Shown in pieces: positions 1 to 11,278 of a stretch of DNA of 64,000 nt (positions within the stretch are counted from its first letter, which is position 1; the number at the start of each line of letters is the position of its first letter). Source of the DNA: Plazaster borealis (lineage: Eukaryota > Echinodermata > Asteroidea > Forcipulatida > Labidiasteridae). Made by a program: the position numbers and the translations under genes. The DNA lies in the NCBI GenBank assembly GCA_021014325.1, contig CM037467.1, positions 4,340,001 to 4,404,000 on the forward strand. The letters run 5' to 3'. The notes under the pieces are model-generated. The model was not told the DNA's origin. It ran no database searches and worked only from the letters and a program-made list of their open reading frames with translations.

Positions 1-285
1 CCATGAATGTTCATCAAACATTCATGGTTAGTTCAAGAACCTGTTGATCAGTGCAGTTGAGTTATGATTATTCATTAAAGTTCATAAACTTTAAAAAAGT
101 TTAGATGGACTTTCATGAAAATTCATGAAGTTCATAAAAGTCCACCAAATGTTCATTACTTGATGGATGAACAGTTCATGAACTTGGTTCATGAACTGCT
201 GTGATGAACGTGTTATGAATTGTTGATGAATGTTCATGGACTGATCATGAACGTTCTTGAAAGTTCATAAAGTCATGAATTTCAT
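1..285. repeat. Degenerate array rich in TTCATGAA-like palindromes
   Basis: Variants of GTTCATGAA, TTCATAAA and GATGAACG recur every 10-20 bases up to about 285. Each core is itself near-palindromic. The array is cut by the left edge. Confidence 0.6.
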
Positions 286-946
286 CTCGCCTGGGTAGCA
301 CAAGTAAAAGCAGTCAATATTTGTTTTATAACACTCCAAACATGCTTTGCTTAGACGTTGCTACGGGTATCGTACATTAGTTGCCATGGGTACAGTACAT
401 TGTTTGCTGTGTGTATCATATAGCGCGTCGCATTTGCACGGCTTTGTAGTAAAATTAAGACATATCATGTGACGTGCTCGAAACCAATCAAAAGGCAGAA
501 TCCTTGTGAGTGTTTTTTTTACCGATTTAATGTGCCATGCTTTTTAAAGTCACAAAATTAAGCTCAAAAGAGCCTTAGAGTGCTTGGATAAAAAACGTCA
601 TTGTTTCATCTGAAAGCTAATTAATAATTATGAAGTTCATATTAGAACCATTTTTTCTGTGAAATATTTCCCTCTGAAATGAAGTCATAGTCGAGAAAAC
701 TGTATCTGAAAACCTAAAAAAACGCAACAGCTGATTTCGTTTGTTACAACCAAAATTAAGGACAATGTGTTTACATGTTGAAAATTGTGCATGGTTTTTC
801 TACAATTTTCTCCCGACTCACACAACGGGTTAGGCCCAAATTTTCACAGGTTTGTTATTTTATGTATAATATGGTTGATCACCCAAACTCAAACACTGTC
901 TGCGACTAATTTGTCAGCTCTGCCAATCCTGTATTATAATACCTTT
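286..946. other. AT-rich stretch, nothing recognised
   Basis: No exon-like reading frame, tRNA or clear repeat was seen here. A short homopolymer run and general AT richness are the only features. Confidence 0.5.
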
Positions 947-1330
947 AAAGGTATCGTACACACTTGGTAATGATTCAAAACAAATATTAGCATAAAAACT
1001 TACTTGGTAACAAGCAACAGAGAGCTGTTGATAGTATAAAACATTGTAGGAAACGACTCCCTCTGAAGTAACATAGTTTTTGAGAAAGAGGTAATTTCTC
1101 ACTAAAATAATAAAAACTTCTTGCAAGAAGTTTTTATTCCTATCTGGAAGCACACAAATTTGTACAACAAGGGTGTTTTTTCTTTAATCATTTTCTTGCA
1201 ACTTCGATGACCAATTGAGCCCAAATTTTCACAGGCTTGTTATTTTATGCATACTATATAAATATGTTGGGATACACCAAGTGAAAACACTGGTCTTTGA
1301 CAATTTCCAAACGTGTTCAGTGCCTTTAAG
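947..1330 (-). mobile_element. MITE-A copy
   Basis: Ends are AAAGGTATCGTACACACTTG on the left and the inverse, ending GTGCCTTTAAGG, on the right. The interior is the reverse complement of the other MITE-A copies (shared core CAATTGGTCATCGAAGTTGC). There is no coding capacity, so it is a non-autonomous DNA element. Confidence 0.85.
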
Positions 1331-1685
1331 GTATTATGGCAAAACAGTACAGTGTATATACAATGTGCGTATGTACACATTAGCTGGATGATGACGAGTT
1401 GGTTTCATCCAAATCAATGAGCCTGAACTACTTGTCACAGTGACGCCTGACCCCATAACTCGAGTCAGTGAGACGTTGAGATGCTATGCATCATTTGATA
1501 AGAGCTTGGTTTACAGTAAGGGATAAAATGAGGAGGTGGAATAGGAGGAGACGGTTGAAGAGGATAATGATGATGATGGTGATGATAATGGGGGTCTTGA
1601 TGAAGATTAAGACCTGAAGTTATTATTGGATCCACAACAATTAACAGCATCGCTGATCAATACCTCACGAAAAACCCATTACACG
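1331..1685. other. Non-coding, short GATGAT-rich tract
   Basis: An impure GAT/GGT trinucleotide run lies near 1565-1595; otherwise nothing is recognisable. Confidence 0.4.
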
Positions 1686-2075
1686 TGGCGTGTCGTGGGC
1701 GAGTGATCAAGCGCACCAGACTGTAGTGTTTCCGGGGCCAATTTCATAAAGCCTGTAAGCACAAAAACTTGCTCAGCACAAAAAACTCTTGCTCAGAAAA
1801 AACAGGTTACCAGCCAGAATACCATACAGTTACTATTGCTGGGACTGGTACCCCAGTCATTTCTTGCTCAGCAAAGAAATTTGCTAAGCAGAATTCTCTG
1901 CTTAACAGCTTTATGAAATTGGGGCCTTATCAGCAGAGTGTGGGTTCGAGTCCCGGTCTTGACACTTGTGTCTCTTAAGCAAGACACTTAACCATTTTTG
2001 CTTTGTCCTTCAGATGGGATGTAAAACTGTGTGTTGTGTAATGCACGTAAAAGAGCCCAGTGCATTTATCATTGC
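1686..2075 (+). mobile_element. tRNA-Leu-headed SINE, split by a MITE-C
   Basis: The head (1686-1733) matches the A-box half of the SINEs at 33771 and 39905. The B-box half (GGGTTCGAGTCC) and body resume at 1929 with CAGCAGAGTGTGGGTTCGAG, then the conserved AAGCAAGACACTTAACC and TGTAATGCACGTAAAAGA. The 193 bases between are a MITE-C. The tail is lost by about 2075. Confidence 0.75.
1734..1926. mobile_element. MITE-C copy inserted in a SINE
   Basis: It begins GGGGCCAATTTCATAAAGC and ends with the inverse GCTTTATGAAATTGGGGCC. The interior is the TTGCTCAGCA / GGTTACCAGCCA / GCTAAGCAGAA type shared by copies at 20823, 45161, 49543 and 62274. Confidence 0.85.
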
Positions 2076-2670
2076 CAATTTGTTTTCTGCCACAATTTTT
2101 TATTTCGCGCACCGGCCGACGCTCAATGGCAACAAAATCTCTACATTGTGTAAGAACAAAATTACTAATCAATTACTGGAAAGTTTTGTAATTATGACGT
2201 CAAAAGCTTTTGTATTTTGGACATTTTTAGACAAACCAATTCGAAACACTTGCATATCATTACACTTGCATGTATTTCATACATTTTTATCGCACCTCCA
2301 AGCTCCATGTACAGATTCATATATAACCAAAAGTCACAATTGCCACAAGTTAATTTAGACTTTGTGAAAATAAACACACCCGGCAAACATGATCAGAACA
2401 TTTAAGAACTGCGGATATATCGTCATACCGAAAACGCCCAAACCCGGCCATGCGTGTGTTCACAAACAAAGTACCTTTAGTTTATATTCAGTTTGCTGGT
2501 CCTACCATGTAGGCAAAATTTCCTTGCATACATGCCAAACACAGAATAATTACCCACAAACAAAAATATCCTGAATATAAAATCGAAGTGACTGCCATAT
2601 CCTACCACTCCTTAGTCTGGTGAAAATTCTTGATATTGTTGTTAATAAGTGCATCGATAAAGTGCTATTT
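2076..2670. other. Non-coding, nothing recognised
   Basis: AT-rich sequence. Short open frames occur on both strands but lack splice sites or family motifs. Confidence 0.5.
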
Positions 2671-3060
2671 AAAGGGTCTGTATACGTTTGGTAATGACTC
2701 TGAAAATTAATGGCAACAAAAACTTTCTTGGTTAGAAGTAAAGCAGCTTTGGTTAGTATAATGCTTGAGAAACTTTTCACTTCGAAGTACTGCGAAGTAT
2801 TGAAAAAGATGTCACTTTTTATCCCCAAAAATTTGAATCTGAGAAGCGTTACTGCATTAGCGCTTCTCAGATTGTGTATTCCAATTGCAGATTATTTTTC
2901 CTGCGTGAACAAACCGCTCCAGATTTTTGGCAATATCTCAAAAACGCAACCACCTTTTGAAATGAAATTTTCACAGGTTAGTTTTATGGTATATATCTAC
3001 AGCTAAACAGGATTGAAACAAACAGTTGGTTTCAATTACCAAACGTATACAATCCCTTTG
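2671..3060 (+). mobile_element. MITE-B copy
   Basis: It starts AAAGGGTCTGTATACGTTTG and ends CAAACGTATACAATCCCTTT, as terminal inverted repeats. An internal hairpin with GAGAAGCGTT / AGCGCTTCTC sits near 2838-2871. Further copies are at 9447, 14632, 48143 and 62723. Confidence 0.85.
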
Positions 3061-3772
3061 AGAGCGGATTATCATTTTTATGTACATACCTTCCGTACAA
3101 TACATTACGTTGCAAATCTCCTTGAAATTTGAATTCTCGGCAAACAGTTGCCATGTAATTGTATTCTGATGTTCGCCCGGATGGCTTTGAGTGAAAACCG
3201 TAAAATGTCACAGAATCCTTGACTGATGAGTAATTTCAGCGTCGGTGAGCAGCATCCCAAATTGCTCCGCCTTGTCGTAAACAAGTTCACTTTGTTCCCC
3301 CCCCCCCTGTCACTTGAGGATCACTGGTCAGATGTGAAGGTAAATCTCTACATCTTTAACTCTGTCGTTCTTTTTCTACTCTCAGTTGTGCGTGTCATGT
3401 GGGGAAACAGTATCTGTGTAGTAATCTGGATAAATTGCATAATCCTGAATTTTGATTTGCCCCGGGATTGAGAGAGAAAATCTGGGTTTTGGTTTGTTGA
3501 AGAATCTGTTTGAGTGTTGAAATTCATGGGGGGGGGGGGGGTAAAGCGTGGTTGCTAAGACAGCAGTCAGATTTTAACTATTGTACTCAAAGATTGTTAT
3601 CTACTTCATTGCTTTGCAGGATTTAAAATAAGATTTGTTTTAAGATTTCTGTCTCCGCGGCAGTGTAGTTATTAACGAGAAGTCCCCCCGATCCACATAG
3701 CGAAAGTAGTAGTCCCGCCCGATTTCCTACCTCCCGCCCAGGTAGTACTTAATAAGAAGGACAGTTCTTTTC
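3061..3772. other. Non-coding with C and G homopolymer runs
   Basis: A C run lies near 3298-3308 and a G run near 3529-3541. No exon was supported. Confidence 0.4.
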
Positions 3773-3979
3773 AGAACTGAGAAGTCTCCCAAATTTCGAA
3801 TATTCTACTCTGCGGCAGTAGAATAATAAGCAAGACAAGTTCTCATAGAACAAAATTTACCTAGCAAGTAGATTTAAGAACTGAGAAGTCCCCCGAATTC
3901 CGAATATTCTACTCTGCGGCAGTAGAATAATAAGCAAGACAAGTTCTCAAAGAACAAAATCTACCTAGCAAGTAGATAT
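3773..3979. repeat. Two tandem copies of a 103-bp unit
   Basis: AGAACTGAGAAGTC recurs at 3773 and 3876. The following CGAATATTCTACTCTGCGGC and CTACCTAGCAAGTAGAT segments are nearly identical in both copies. Confidence 0.85.
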
Positions 3980-4457
3980 ACACATGGTGTTACCGCAAAC
4001 CAAACATATATTGGACACATAGTTTGTTTTTTTAAGTGCGTGTTGAAATTGAATTTGCTTTGAGATGTATTGTAAGCGGGAAGGAAAGATTGCGAGCTCA
4101 GGAGTTGTTACAGTTTATCGGCTCCTCTTTTGTGCCCCATAAAATTGTTGATTTTCCAATGGACACTGGGGAAATTTGAGGCCTGCATTGTTTCAGTAGC
4201 TGTTATAAAAGAGACGCTCTCTCTATATAGGTTTGTAATGTGGCTTTTACAATTAGATGCTGCAGGCATAAGATAGAGTCGATAATAGACATAAAGGGCC
4301 GTATCACAAGAAGCAATTTACAGGCAACCAGTACTGGACAATCTCTAAGAAACAAAATGTCAATGTTCACATAATTTTCTTTTGGATAGAGAGACACTGT
4401 CAAAGCACATGGACTATATTGGTAGTTGTCCAAAGACCAGTATCTGCACTGTACGTG

Positions 4458-4745
4458 ACCCATTTTTTTCATTTCATTTATTAATTTTGGTTGCGAAGCC
4501 AAGGACATTCAGAAAAGCGAACTTAATCACTATACATAGCCAAGAACCCCATTGAGAGAAGACTAAAGAAGGAAAATTCAGTTTTAGATGTTGGAGGAAA
4601 ACCCCAGAGAAATACTCCAGAGAAAACCCACACAGTCAGGTAGGGACTGAAAACCCAGTCCACATAGTGCCCACGGTCGGATTCGAACCGGGGTCCTAAA
4701 GGTGGAAGGCGAGGAAAGATACCACTACACCAACCCAATCGCCCA
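4458..4745 (-). mobile_element. tRNA-derived SINE, family 2
   Basis: Read on the minus strand, GGTTGGTGTAGTGGTATC is an A-box-like start, followed by a B box (GGTTCGAATCC). The body carries GGGTTTTCTCTGGAG-like and GGTTTTCCTCCAACATC-like stretches. A second copy is at 42426-42665 (-), sharing the same 3' end up to CATTTCATTTATTAAT. Confidence 0.75.
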
Positions 4746-4749
4746 AAAC

Positions 4750-4967
4750 CTACACCAAGATTACATTTACAACCTGCTGAGGGCTATGATAATATTTGTT
4801 CTGGATTAACCCCTCGGCTATATCAAGTCGCTTCACAACATTATTATACCTCAATCTTTCTCAACTCCCTTGGGAGCATACAACGCCAAGCTTCTTATAA
4901 CAGCGCTGAAGGGTTAATCCAGAACAATTATTATCATAGCCATCAGCAGGTTGTAATCTTGGTATAG
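4750..4967. mobile_element. Foldback (inverted-repeat) element
   Basis: The left arm 4751-4813 (ACCAAGATTACA ... TTCTGGATTAACCC) is inverted at 4910-4966 (GGGTTAATCCAGAACA ... TGTAATCTTGGT), with some mismatches and about 96 bases of loop. This is the structure of a small non-autonomous element. Confidence 0.7.
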
Positions 4968-5149
4968 GATGCTCATGTAGAATGTTCATAGGATGTTCAT
5001 GGCCTAATGTCATAAAGCTGTTAAAGGCAGGATATACTTTTGGTAATTACTCCACAAGTTTTTCCCTGCACTAAATGATTTTTTGCGCAGTACAGATTTA
5101 CTAAATTTGACCTCTGAGTCAGTAGCTCCAACCCTTTAAAACAAATTTC

Positions 5150-5555
5150 AACTGGGGCTCAATTTTACAGAGCTGCTGAAGCAGACAATAGTGCTTAATA
5201 CTTTTCTGCTTAGCAAAACTAAGCAGGAAACCAGTCGAAAACAGTACATATAACATAGTATTTTGGTTGGTAGCCCTTTTGCGGTAAGCACAATGCGTTG
5301 CGCTTTGCCACATTTTGTGCTCAAGCAATGAATCAGGACCCTGTAGTGGGAACAGGAGAATCGATGGTGAGATAATTTTCTGCTAAGCAAAACTAAGCAG
5401 GAAACCAGTTGCAAACACTTCATAAAACATGGTATTTTGGCTGGTAACCCTTTTCTGGTTTAAAGCACAATTGTGTTGTGCTTTGCCATGTTTTGTGCTC
5501 AAGCAATGAAATTGGAACCCTGTAGTGAGGAGAGGGGGATCGATGGTGAGATGAA
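5150..5555. repeat. Degraded MITE-C with internal tandem duplication
   Basis: The start resembles MITE-C (CTCAATTTTACAGAGCTGCT). The block TTTTCTGCTTAGCAAAACTAA to ATCGATGGTGAGAT occurs twice in tandem (about 5200-5372 and 5378-5551). Confidence 0.6.
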
Positions 5556-5937
5556 AACAAAGATGCCATATACTTGATTGAGATCAATTCTTATGCATAT
5601 TGTGGCAATACATGCCCGGGAACAGCCAATCTCTCCTGACAACAACAACTGTTGTTATTCGCAAGACTCTCCTCCACTCGAAAAACAAGAAAACTCAGGG
5701 GATTTCAAGAAAAGCTGATATCTTTCATCTTATTTTTTTGTTCTCGAGGGGAAATAGACCCTCCCCTCACCATGTCAGTTAATTATCCATAGATTACATA
5801 TCTCTGTGAATTGTTCATATAGGCCTTTGTTTTGGTTGAGAAATCAAGCCATGATGAAACCTGTACAAAAAATTATAATATGATCTTCGGAAAGGCCGTT
5901 GACTTCCACAGAAATCCTCCTGTGAGATTTATTTAGA

Positions 5938-6857
5938 CTGCGATGAATCCATTACACTGTTTTGTGCACAATCGTTCGTGTAGCATGATGCCATGAAATG
6001 AGGTTCTGTTGTGAGTTTTATACACGTGTGTGTGTAAGTGACTCATGTTTGTGGGGACAAATGCAGTACCCAAATTAGCCAACCTCCTTAAGAGTATGCA
6101 GCTCCGATAGTCAAATCGTGATGAATCCAATACACTTTTTTGTGAATGTTCCTCCGTGTAGCATGATGCCATGAAATGAGGTTCTGTTGTGAGTTTTATA
6201 CACATGTGTGTGTAAGTGACTCATGTTTGTGGGGACAAATGCAGTACCCAAATTAGCCAACCTCCTTAAGAGTATGCAGCTCCGATAGTCAAATCGTGAT
6301 GAATCCAATACACTTTTTTGTGCATGTTCCTCCGTGTAGCATGATGCCATGAAATGAGGTTCTGTTGTGAGTTTTATACACGTGTGTGTGTAAGTGACTC
6401 ATGTTTGTGGGGACAAATGCAGTACCCAAATTAGCCAACCTCCTTAAGAGTATGCAGCTCCGATAGTCAAATCGTGATGAATCCAATACAATTTTTTGTG
6501 CATGTTCCTCCGTGTAGCATGATGCCATGAAATGAGGTTCTGTTGTGAGTTTTATACACGTGTGTGTGTAAGTGACTCATGTTTGTGGGGACAAATGCAG
6601 TACCCAAATTAGCCAACCTCCTTAAGAGTATGCAGCTCCGATAGTCAAACCGTGATGAATCCAATACACTTTTTTGTGAATGTTCCTCCGTGTAGCATGA
6701 TGCCATGAAATGAGGTTCTGTTGTGAGTTTTATACACGTGTGTGTGTAAGTGACTCATGTTTGTGGGGACAAATGTAGTACCCAAATGAGCCAACCTCCA
6801 TAAGATTATGCAGCTCCGGTAGTCAAACCGTGATGAATCCAATACACTTTTTTGAGC
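5938..6857. repeat. 178-bp satellite, about five units
   Basis: ATGAATCCAATACA recurs at 6121, 6299 and 6477, exactly 178 bases apart, and again near 6655 and 6833. Units are nearly identical in the middle. The first (from 5938) and last copies are more diverged, the usual pattern for array edges. Confidence 0.95.
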
Positions 6858-7339
6858 ATGTTCCGTTATCCTTGCCAATACTGCATTTAATACCTTTAAA
6901 CAAAAAGTTCAACACAAATTACCCCCAAATCATCCTGTTGACATCGCCCGAGGTACTTAGATTTACATACAATGTTGCAGGCTTCAAATTGATTCCATTA
7001 GAGCAACCCTGTTTCTTTTTTCCTTTCCGGGGGTGAACCCTGAAGACCTGGCTGTTGATTACATCATGTATTCCCTGATTCTGGGGTAATAATGTAGGAA
7101 GGGGGGGGGGGCGCTTTTACTGAGCCTTATATTTATAGGCTGCATAGTACTTCCTGAATAGAATTTCAAATGTAATTTGTGTAATGGTGGGCTGTGCGTA
7201 ACCTGTTCTAAATAGATGTTGATTACACAGTGAATTTTGTTTTGAGGTTGTTATCGTCGTTCTCAGAGTGAGATGATGTTATATAGTGGAGAGGGTTGGA
7301 TGTCTAGTGTTGAATAAACTCCTGCTCGGATAATGCACG

Positions 7340-7560
7340 CTTTAATAGATGTTAAATTTGCATCGGGGATAAAAAAATATTATGTTTGGTTTTACCCGTA
7401 CACCAATGTGTGTAAAGCACTGTATACTCAGTACTTTCCCGAGTCCTGTGAAAAAAGAAAAACAAAATCACAGGCATATTACTCGGTTACACACATCGGT
7501 GTACGGGTAAAACCAAATATAATATTCTTTATCCCCGATACAAATTTAACATCTATTAAA
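7340..7560. repeat. Inverted repeat (head-to-head SINE fragments)
   Basis: AATAGATGTTAAATTTGCATC to GTACACCAATGTGTGTAA is repeated in inverse orientation from TTACACACATCGGTGTAC to TTTAACATCTATT. The arms are about 70 bases and the spacer about 75. Confidence 0.8.
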
Positions 7561-7599
7561 TTGTCGCGGTCCCCGCTGCTAAAATATAGGATTCGAACT

Positions 7600-7760
7600 G
7601 CCTCTAGCTACCGGGCAATCTCGGTGGTCTTGTTGGTAAGACATCTGCTCTAGAATGGCAAAGGTCGTGGGTTCGAATGCCACTGGAGTAATATGCCTGT
7701 GATTTTTTTCACAGGACTCGGGAAAGTACTGAGTATACTCTGCTCTTCTCCTGAAGATGA
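7600..7760 (+). mobile_element. tRNA-derived SINE fragment
   Basis: It contains an A-box-like GGTCTTGTTGGTAAGACATC and a B box (GTGGGTTCGAATGCC), then TGCCTGTGATTTTTTTCACA and GTACTGAGTATACT. Parts of this body also occur, inverted, at 7420-7470 and again near 48080-48118. Confidence 0.6.
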
Positions 7761-7899
7761 GCAAAGTATACTGTTCGAAACTTCGAGACCACACCGGCTC
7801 TGTCCAGAGCCAACACTCCTCCAAAAGAGATTTTACACATGGTTGTACCCGCAAGAGATACAATGGTTTCCGTTCTTCTGCACAGTGGTAAACAAACTA

Positions 7900-8427
7900 T
7901 GATGTCATCAGTACTAAGGTCTATTAGGCACCCTTGTTAATCTGTTCTTATACACAATAGTAATACTAATTTTGTGAATTACTACAATGCACGTTTTAAA
8001 TTTTATGAGCTCAAATTTCAAACGTGTATTGCCAAAACTTTATCTTTCCGATTGCAGTAATGGTAGCGCTCACAACCAATTAATTGATCAAGGATGAAAT
8101 TACATGCGCTCACTCAAAAATGGAATTAAAACATTTAAAAAATGTATCATTCACATTTGAAAAGGAAGAAATATGAGCATGATAAAAAAGAAGTCTGGAC
8201 AGTTTTTAGTAGCCCACAGGGCAAGTTGAGAAGTGGTGTTATACTAGCCCACAGCAGTTTTTACTAGACAAGTATGCCAGGCTAGTGTTAAGTGAGAGAC
8301 CTGACATTAATAAGCGCTTTGAGACGCCAGTAGGTAAAGCGCTTTATAAGAACGGATTATTAGTGCGGTGACTGTTCACACATTATTCTCTAGCATGGGG
8401 GGACTCTTTTATTCGATGACATGTCCA
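7900..8427. other. Non-coding, nothing recognised
   Basis: AT-rich. A SINE-tail-like AAGCGCTTTGAGACG / AAAGCGCTTTATAAGAA lies near 8311-8353. Confidence 0.4.
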
Positions 8428-8972
8428 CTGGTTGGTGGACAATCGTTAGGAAACTAGTGGATTGCATACCCTTCTGACTAAACCTCGTCCCCAAGGTGTG
8501 TCGAGCAGAACGAGATTGACCGCTCTCTCACCCTGGTATTGGATCATTTGCATATCCAAAATTTTTGGATACGTATTCAAATTAGAATAGTCTGGCTGTG
8601 AACATGGTGAATACTGAATACACTTTTGTACACCAGTCGTTGTCCAATCAGGGTCCAAGTAAGGAGTTTCCTTCCCAGGGTTTACTATTGTAAACATGGT
8701 TGGAAATAAAGTAAACCATGGGGACGAGGTTGCTTCTGACGCGTCAAAAAACGCATCACAACTCTCTTTGTAACTGATGATCAACATGATTGTAATCACC
8801 CGTAGAAGTGTCGCCTTTCTAGAAAAACTACTGGTTGGTGGACAATCGTTAGGAAACTAGTGGATTGGATACCCTTCTTACGCGTCTAAAAACCCATCGC
8901 AACTCTCTTTGTAACTGATGATCAGCATGTTTGTAATCCTCTGTAGAAGTGTCGCCTTTCTAGAAAACTACA
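8428..8972. repeat. Local duplication with shared blocks
   Basis: GGTTGGTGGACAATCGTTAG with flanks is present at about 8431 and 8832. AACTCTCTTTGTAACTGATG to TGTCGCCTTTCTAGAAAA is present at about 8759 and 8899. Confidence 0.75.
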
Positions 8973-9446
8973 AAATTGCATTCAGAGTGTGTTTTCCCTT
9001 CCAGTTTGTGGGTATAAATTACACTTACAATGCACTGGGCACTGTATCCACATTGACTTGACTTTGGCGTTGCTCTTAATGGTTAATTGCACTACATCAA
9101 ATGGTTCCCTGTTGACACTCCATTCATCATCATTAGTGGACTGTAAACTAAACGAGTCCATATATCAGAGCAAGAAGACTGAATTGCTCAAAATTTAATT
9201 TCAAAGGGGGACTGTCGTCATGATCCTGGCAGGCTCGTGGCTGTATATGGAAATTATAAACTCTAACCCAGTTTCCGCATGCGCTGGCCGTCACAATTAC
9301 AATAGAATAACGATTGCGCCCTTTGTGATGTGACGGCCAGTGCGCGCGGCGTGCTTGAACTGAGTTCGAGTTCATGACTCCATGTGCAGACACAAACCGG
9401 CTATGATAATTTTATGTTATTTATTTTATTTGTTTATTCATTAAGG

Positions 9447-9842
9447 CTTTGTAGGGATTGTATACATTTGGTAATTACATGTAGAACCCACTGTTTGTTT
9501 CAATCCTATATAGTTGTAGATATATACCATAAAACTAACCTGTGGAAATTTCATTTCAAAAGGTGGTAGCGTTTTTGAGATATTACCGAAAATCTGGAGC
9601 GGTTATGTCCACGCAGGAAGAATATTATCTGCAATTGGAATACACAATCTGAGAAGCAATCTCAGATCCAAGTTTTGTTGTTGATAAAAACTGATATGTT
9701 TTTCCATGTAACCACATTACTTCAAAGTGAAATGTTTCTCAAAAATGCATTATACTATCAGAAGCTGCTGTACTTCTTACCAAGTAAGTTTTTATTGCCA
9801 TTAATTTTATGAATAATTACCAAACGCATACAGACCCTTTGC
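9447..9842 (-). mobile_element. MITE-B copy
   Basis: It is the reverse complement of the copy at 2671: the left end is AGGGATTGTATACATTTGG and the right end is CAAACGCATACAGACCCTTT. The shared core AATATCTCAAAAACG is inverted. Confidence 0.85.
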
Positions 9843-10127
9843 TTTAAAAAAACATTACAATACAATATACAGAAGACTTAGAAAAACAATCAGACCAAGA
9901 ATTACAAAAAACAGAGGAATATGTAGAAATACAAAACAAACAGCAGCCTAGGGATTGCCTAAAATCATTATCTAAAAGAGCAATCCTGGTAAAAAAGAAA
10001 AACATTAGAATAAACAGAACAAACAGACGGATATAAAAAAATAAATGGAAAGATTATATACACTCTTATAAAAACATTATGTACACTGTTATAAAAACTG
10101 TATACAAAATATAAAAAGTCAAGAATT

Positions 10128-10487
10128 AAAGGCACTGAACACATTTGAAAATTGTCAAAGACCAGTGTTCTCACTTGGTGTACATAAATTAACAAGCCTG
10201 TGAAAATTTGGGCTCAATTGGTCATCAAAGTTGCAAGAAAATGATGAAAGAAAGAACACCCTTGTTGCACACATTTGTGTGCTTTCAGATAGGAATAAAA
10301 ACTTCTTGCAAGAAGTTTTTATTATTTTAGTGAGAAATTACCTCTTTCTCAAAAACTACGTTACTTCAGAGGGAGTCGTTTCCTACAATGTTTTATACTA
10401 TCAACAGCTCGCCGTTGCTTGTTACCCAGTAAGTTTTTATGCTAATATTTGTTTTGAGTCATTACCAAATGTGTACGATACCTTTAA
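10128..10487 (+). mobile_element. MITE-A copy
   Basis: It begins AAAGGCACTGAACACATTTG and ends CAAATGTGTACGATACCTTT. It contains the inner short hairpin CTTCTTGCAAGAAG. Confidence 0.88.
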
Positions 10488-10631
10488 GTGGCCGCTGTTC
10501 ACTGAAAACAACCATTTCTTCTTATCAGCGGATTCATCCTATTTTTCTTCAATAATTTTGGGTTGCAACCATAACAAAATATGAGAGAAAACGAAAGTCA
10601 AGGACATCATTGTAAAGGAAAAGGAGATCAC

Positions 10632-10885
10632 TAATGGAGATGGGCAGGCCATGTGTTAAGGGTTCAAGACAACAGGTGGATTAGACGACTGACAGAATGG
10701 CAGCCTGGAACAGGCAAGAGAAAGAGAGGACGGCAAAAGAGAAGATGGAGAGATGACATAACAGCACACAAGGGCACGGCTATTTGGACCAGAGTGGCTT
10801 GAGAAAGAGAGGCAAATGGTAGTTTTATGAGGAGGGCTTTGTCCAACAGGTTGACTGACTACAGCCTTGATGATGATGATGATGA
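10632..10885 (+). pseudogene. C-terminal relic of a non-LTR retrotransposon polyprotein
   Basis: One frame reads RWAGHVLRVQDNRWIRRLTE, then WQPGTGKRKRGRQKRRWRDD and IWTRVA. It meets a stop (TGA after RVA) and continues out of frame with ALSNRLTDYSLDDDD. The RWxGHV ... GRQKxRWxDD pattern is the usual C-terminal end of endonuclease/reverse-transcriptase proteins of LINE-type elements. It is short and broken, so not a gene. Confidence 0.75.
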
Positions 10886-10907
10886 ATTTTGAGTTAAACA
10901 AAGACAA

Positions 10908-10983
10908 ATTTACTGGAGCGGGACTTGAACCTGCAACCTCCGAATTAACGTGCCGGCACTCTACCAACTGAGCTATCTAGTCC
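10908..10983 (-). mobile_element. tRNA-like sequence (SINE head or tRNA pseudogene)
   Basis: The minus strand has an A box (TAGCTCAGTTGGTAGAG) and a B box (GGTTCAAGTCC) with correct spacing. The acceptor stem pairs only partly and the anticodon is ambiguous. It lies next to the retrotransposon relic. Confidence 0.6.
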
Positions 10984-11112
10984 TATGTTGGCGGTCTCTA
11001 TTTTGTCAATATCTTTGTTTGGGGGTGGCAGTCAGAAGCCATTTAACCTGTAACTGCCGTATAGCTAGTGATTACAGCCAAGTTTAAGATACAACTAGGG
11101 AAGCGGCAGCAG

Positions 11113-11278
11113 AGGGATCACTTTAAGGGGATGTGACTTCCTCTCTTCCAAGAAAACTGTATAAAGTTTCCTCTTTTTCAGCAGTTGCAAAGTTGAGGGA
11201 TCACTTTAAGGGGATGTGACTTCTTCTCTTCCAAGAAAACTGTAAAAGTTTCCTCTTTTTCATCAATTGCAAAGTTGC
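11113..11278. repeat. Tandem duplication, 83-bp unit
   Basis: AGGGATCACTTTAAGGGGAT recurs 83 bases later with almost the same following sequence, ending TTGCAAAGTTG. Confidence 0.85.

Noticed and set aside
5933..6878. Repeated minus-strand frames with MASCYTEEHAQKSVLDSS
   Set aside because: They are translations of the 178-bp satellite and run across unit borders in shifting frames (178 is not a multiple of three).
10231..10584. Recurring frame with [20 protein letters not shown]
   Set aside because: It is the translation of MITE-A and appears in many copies with frame breaks; the element is non-coding with inverted ends.
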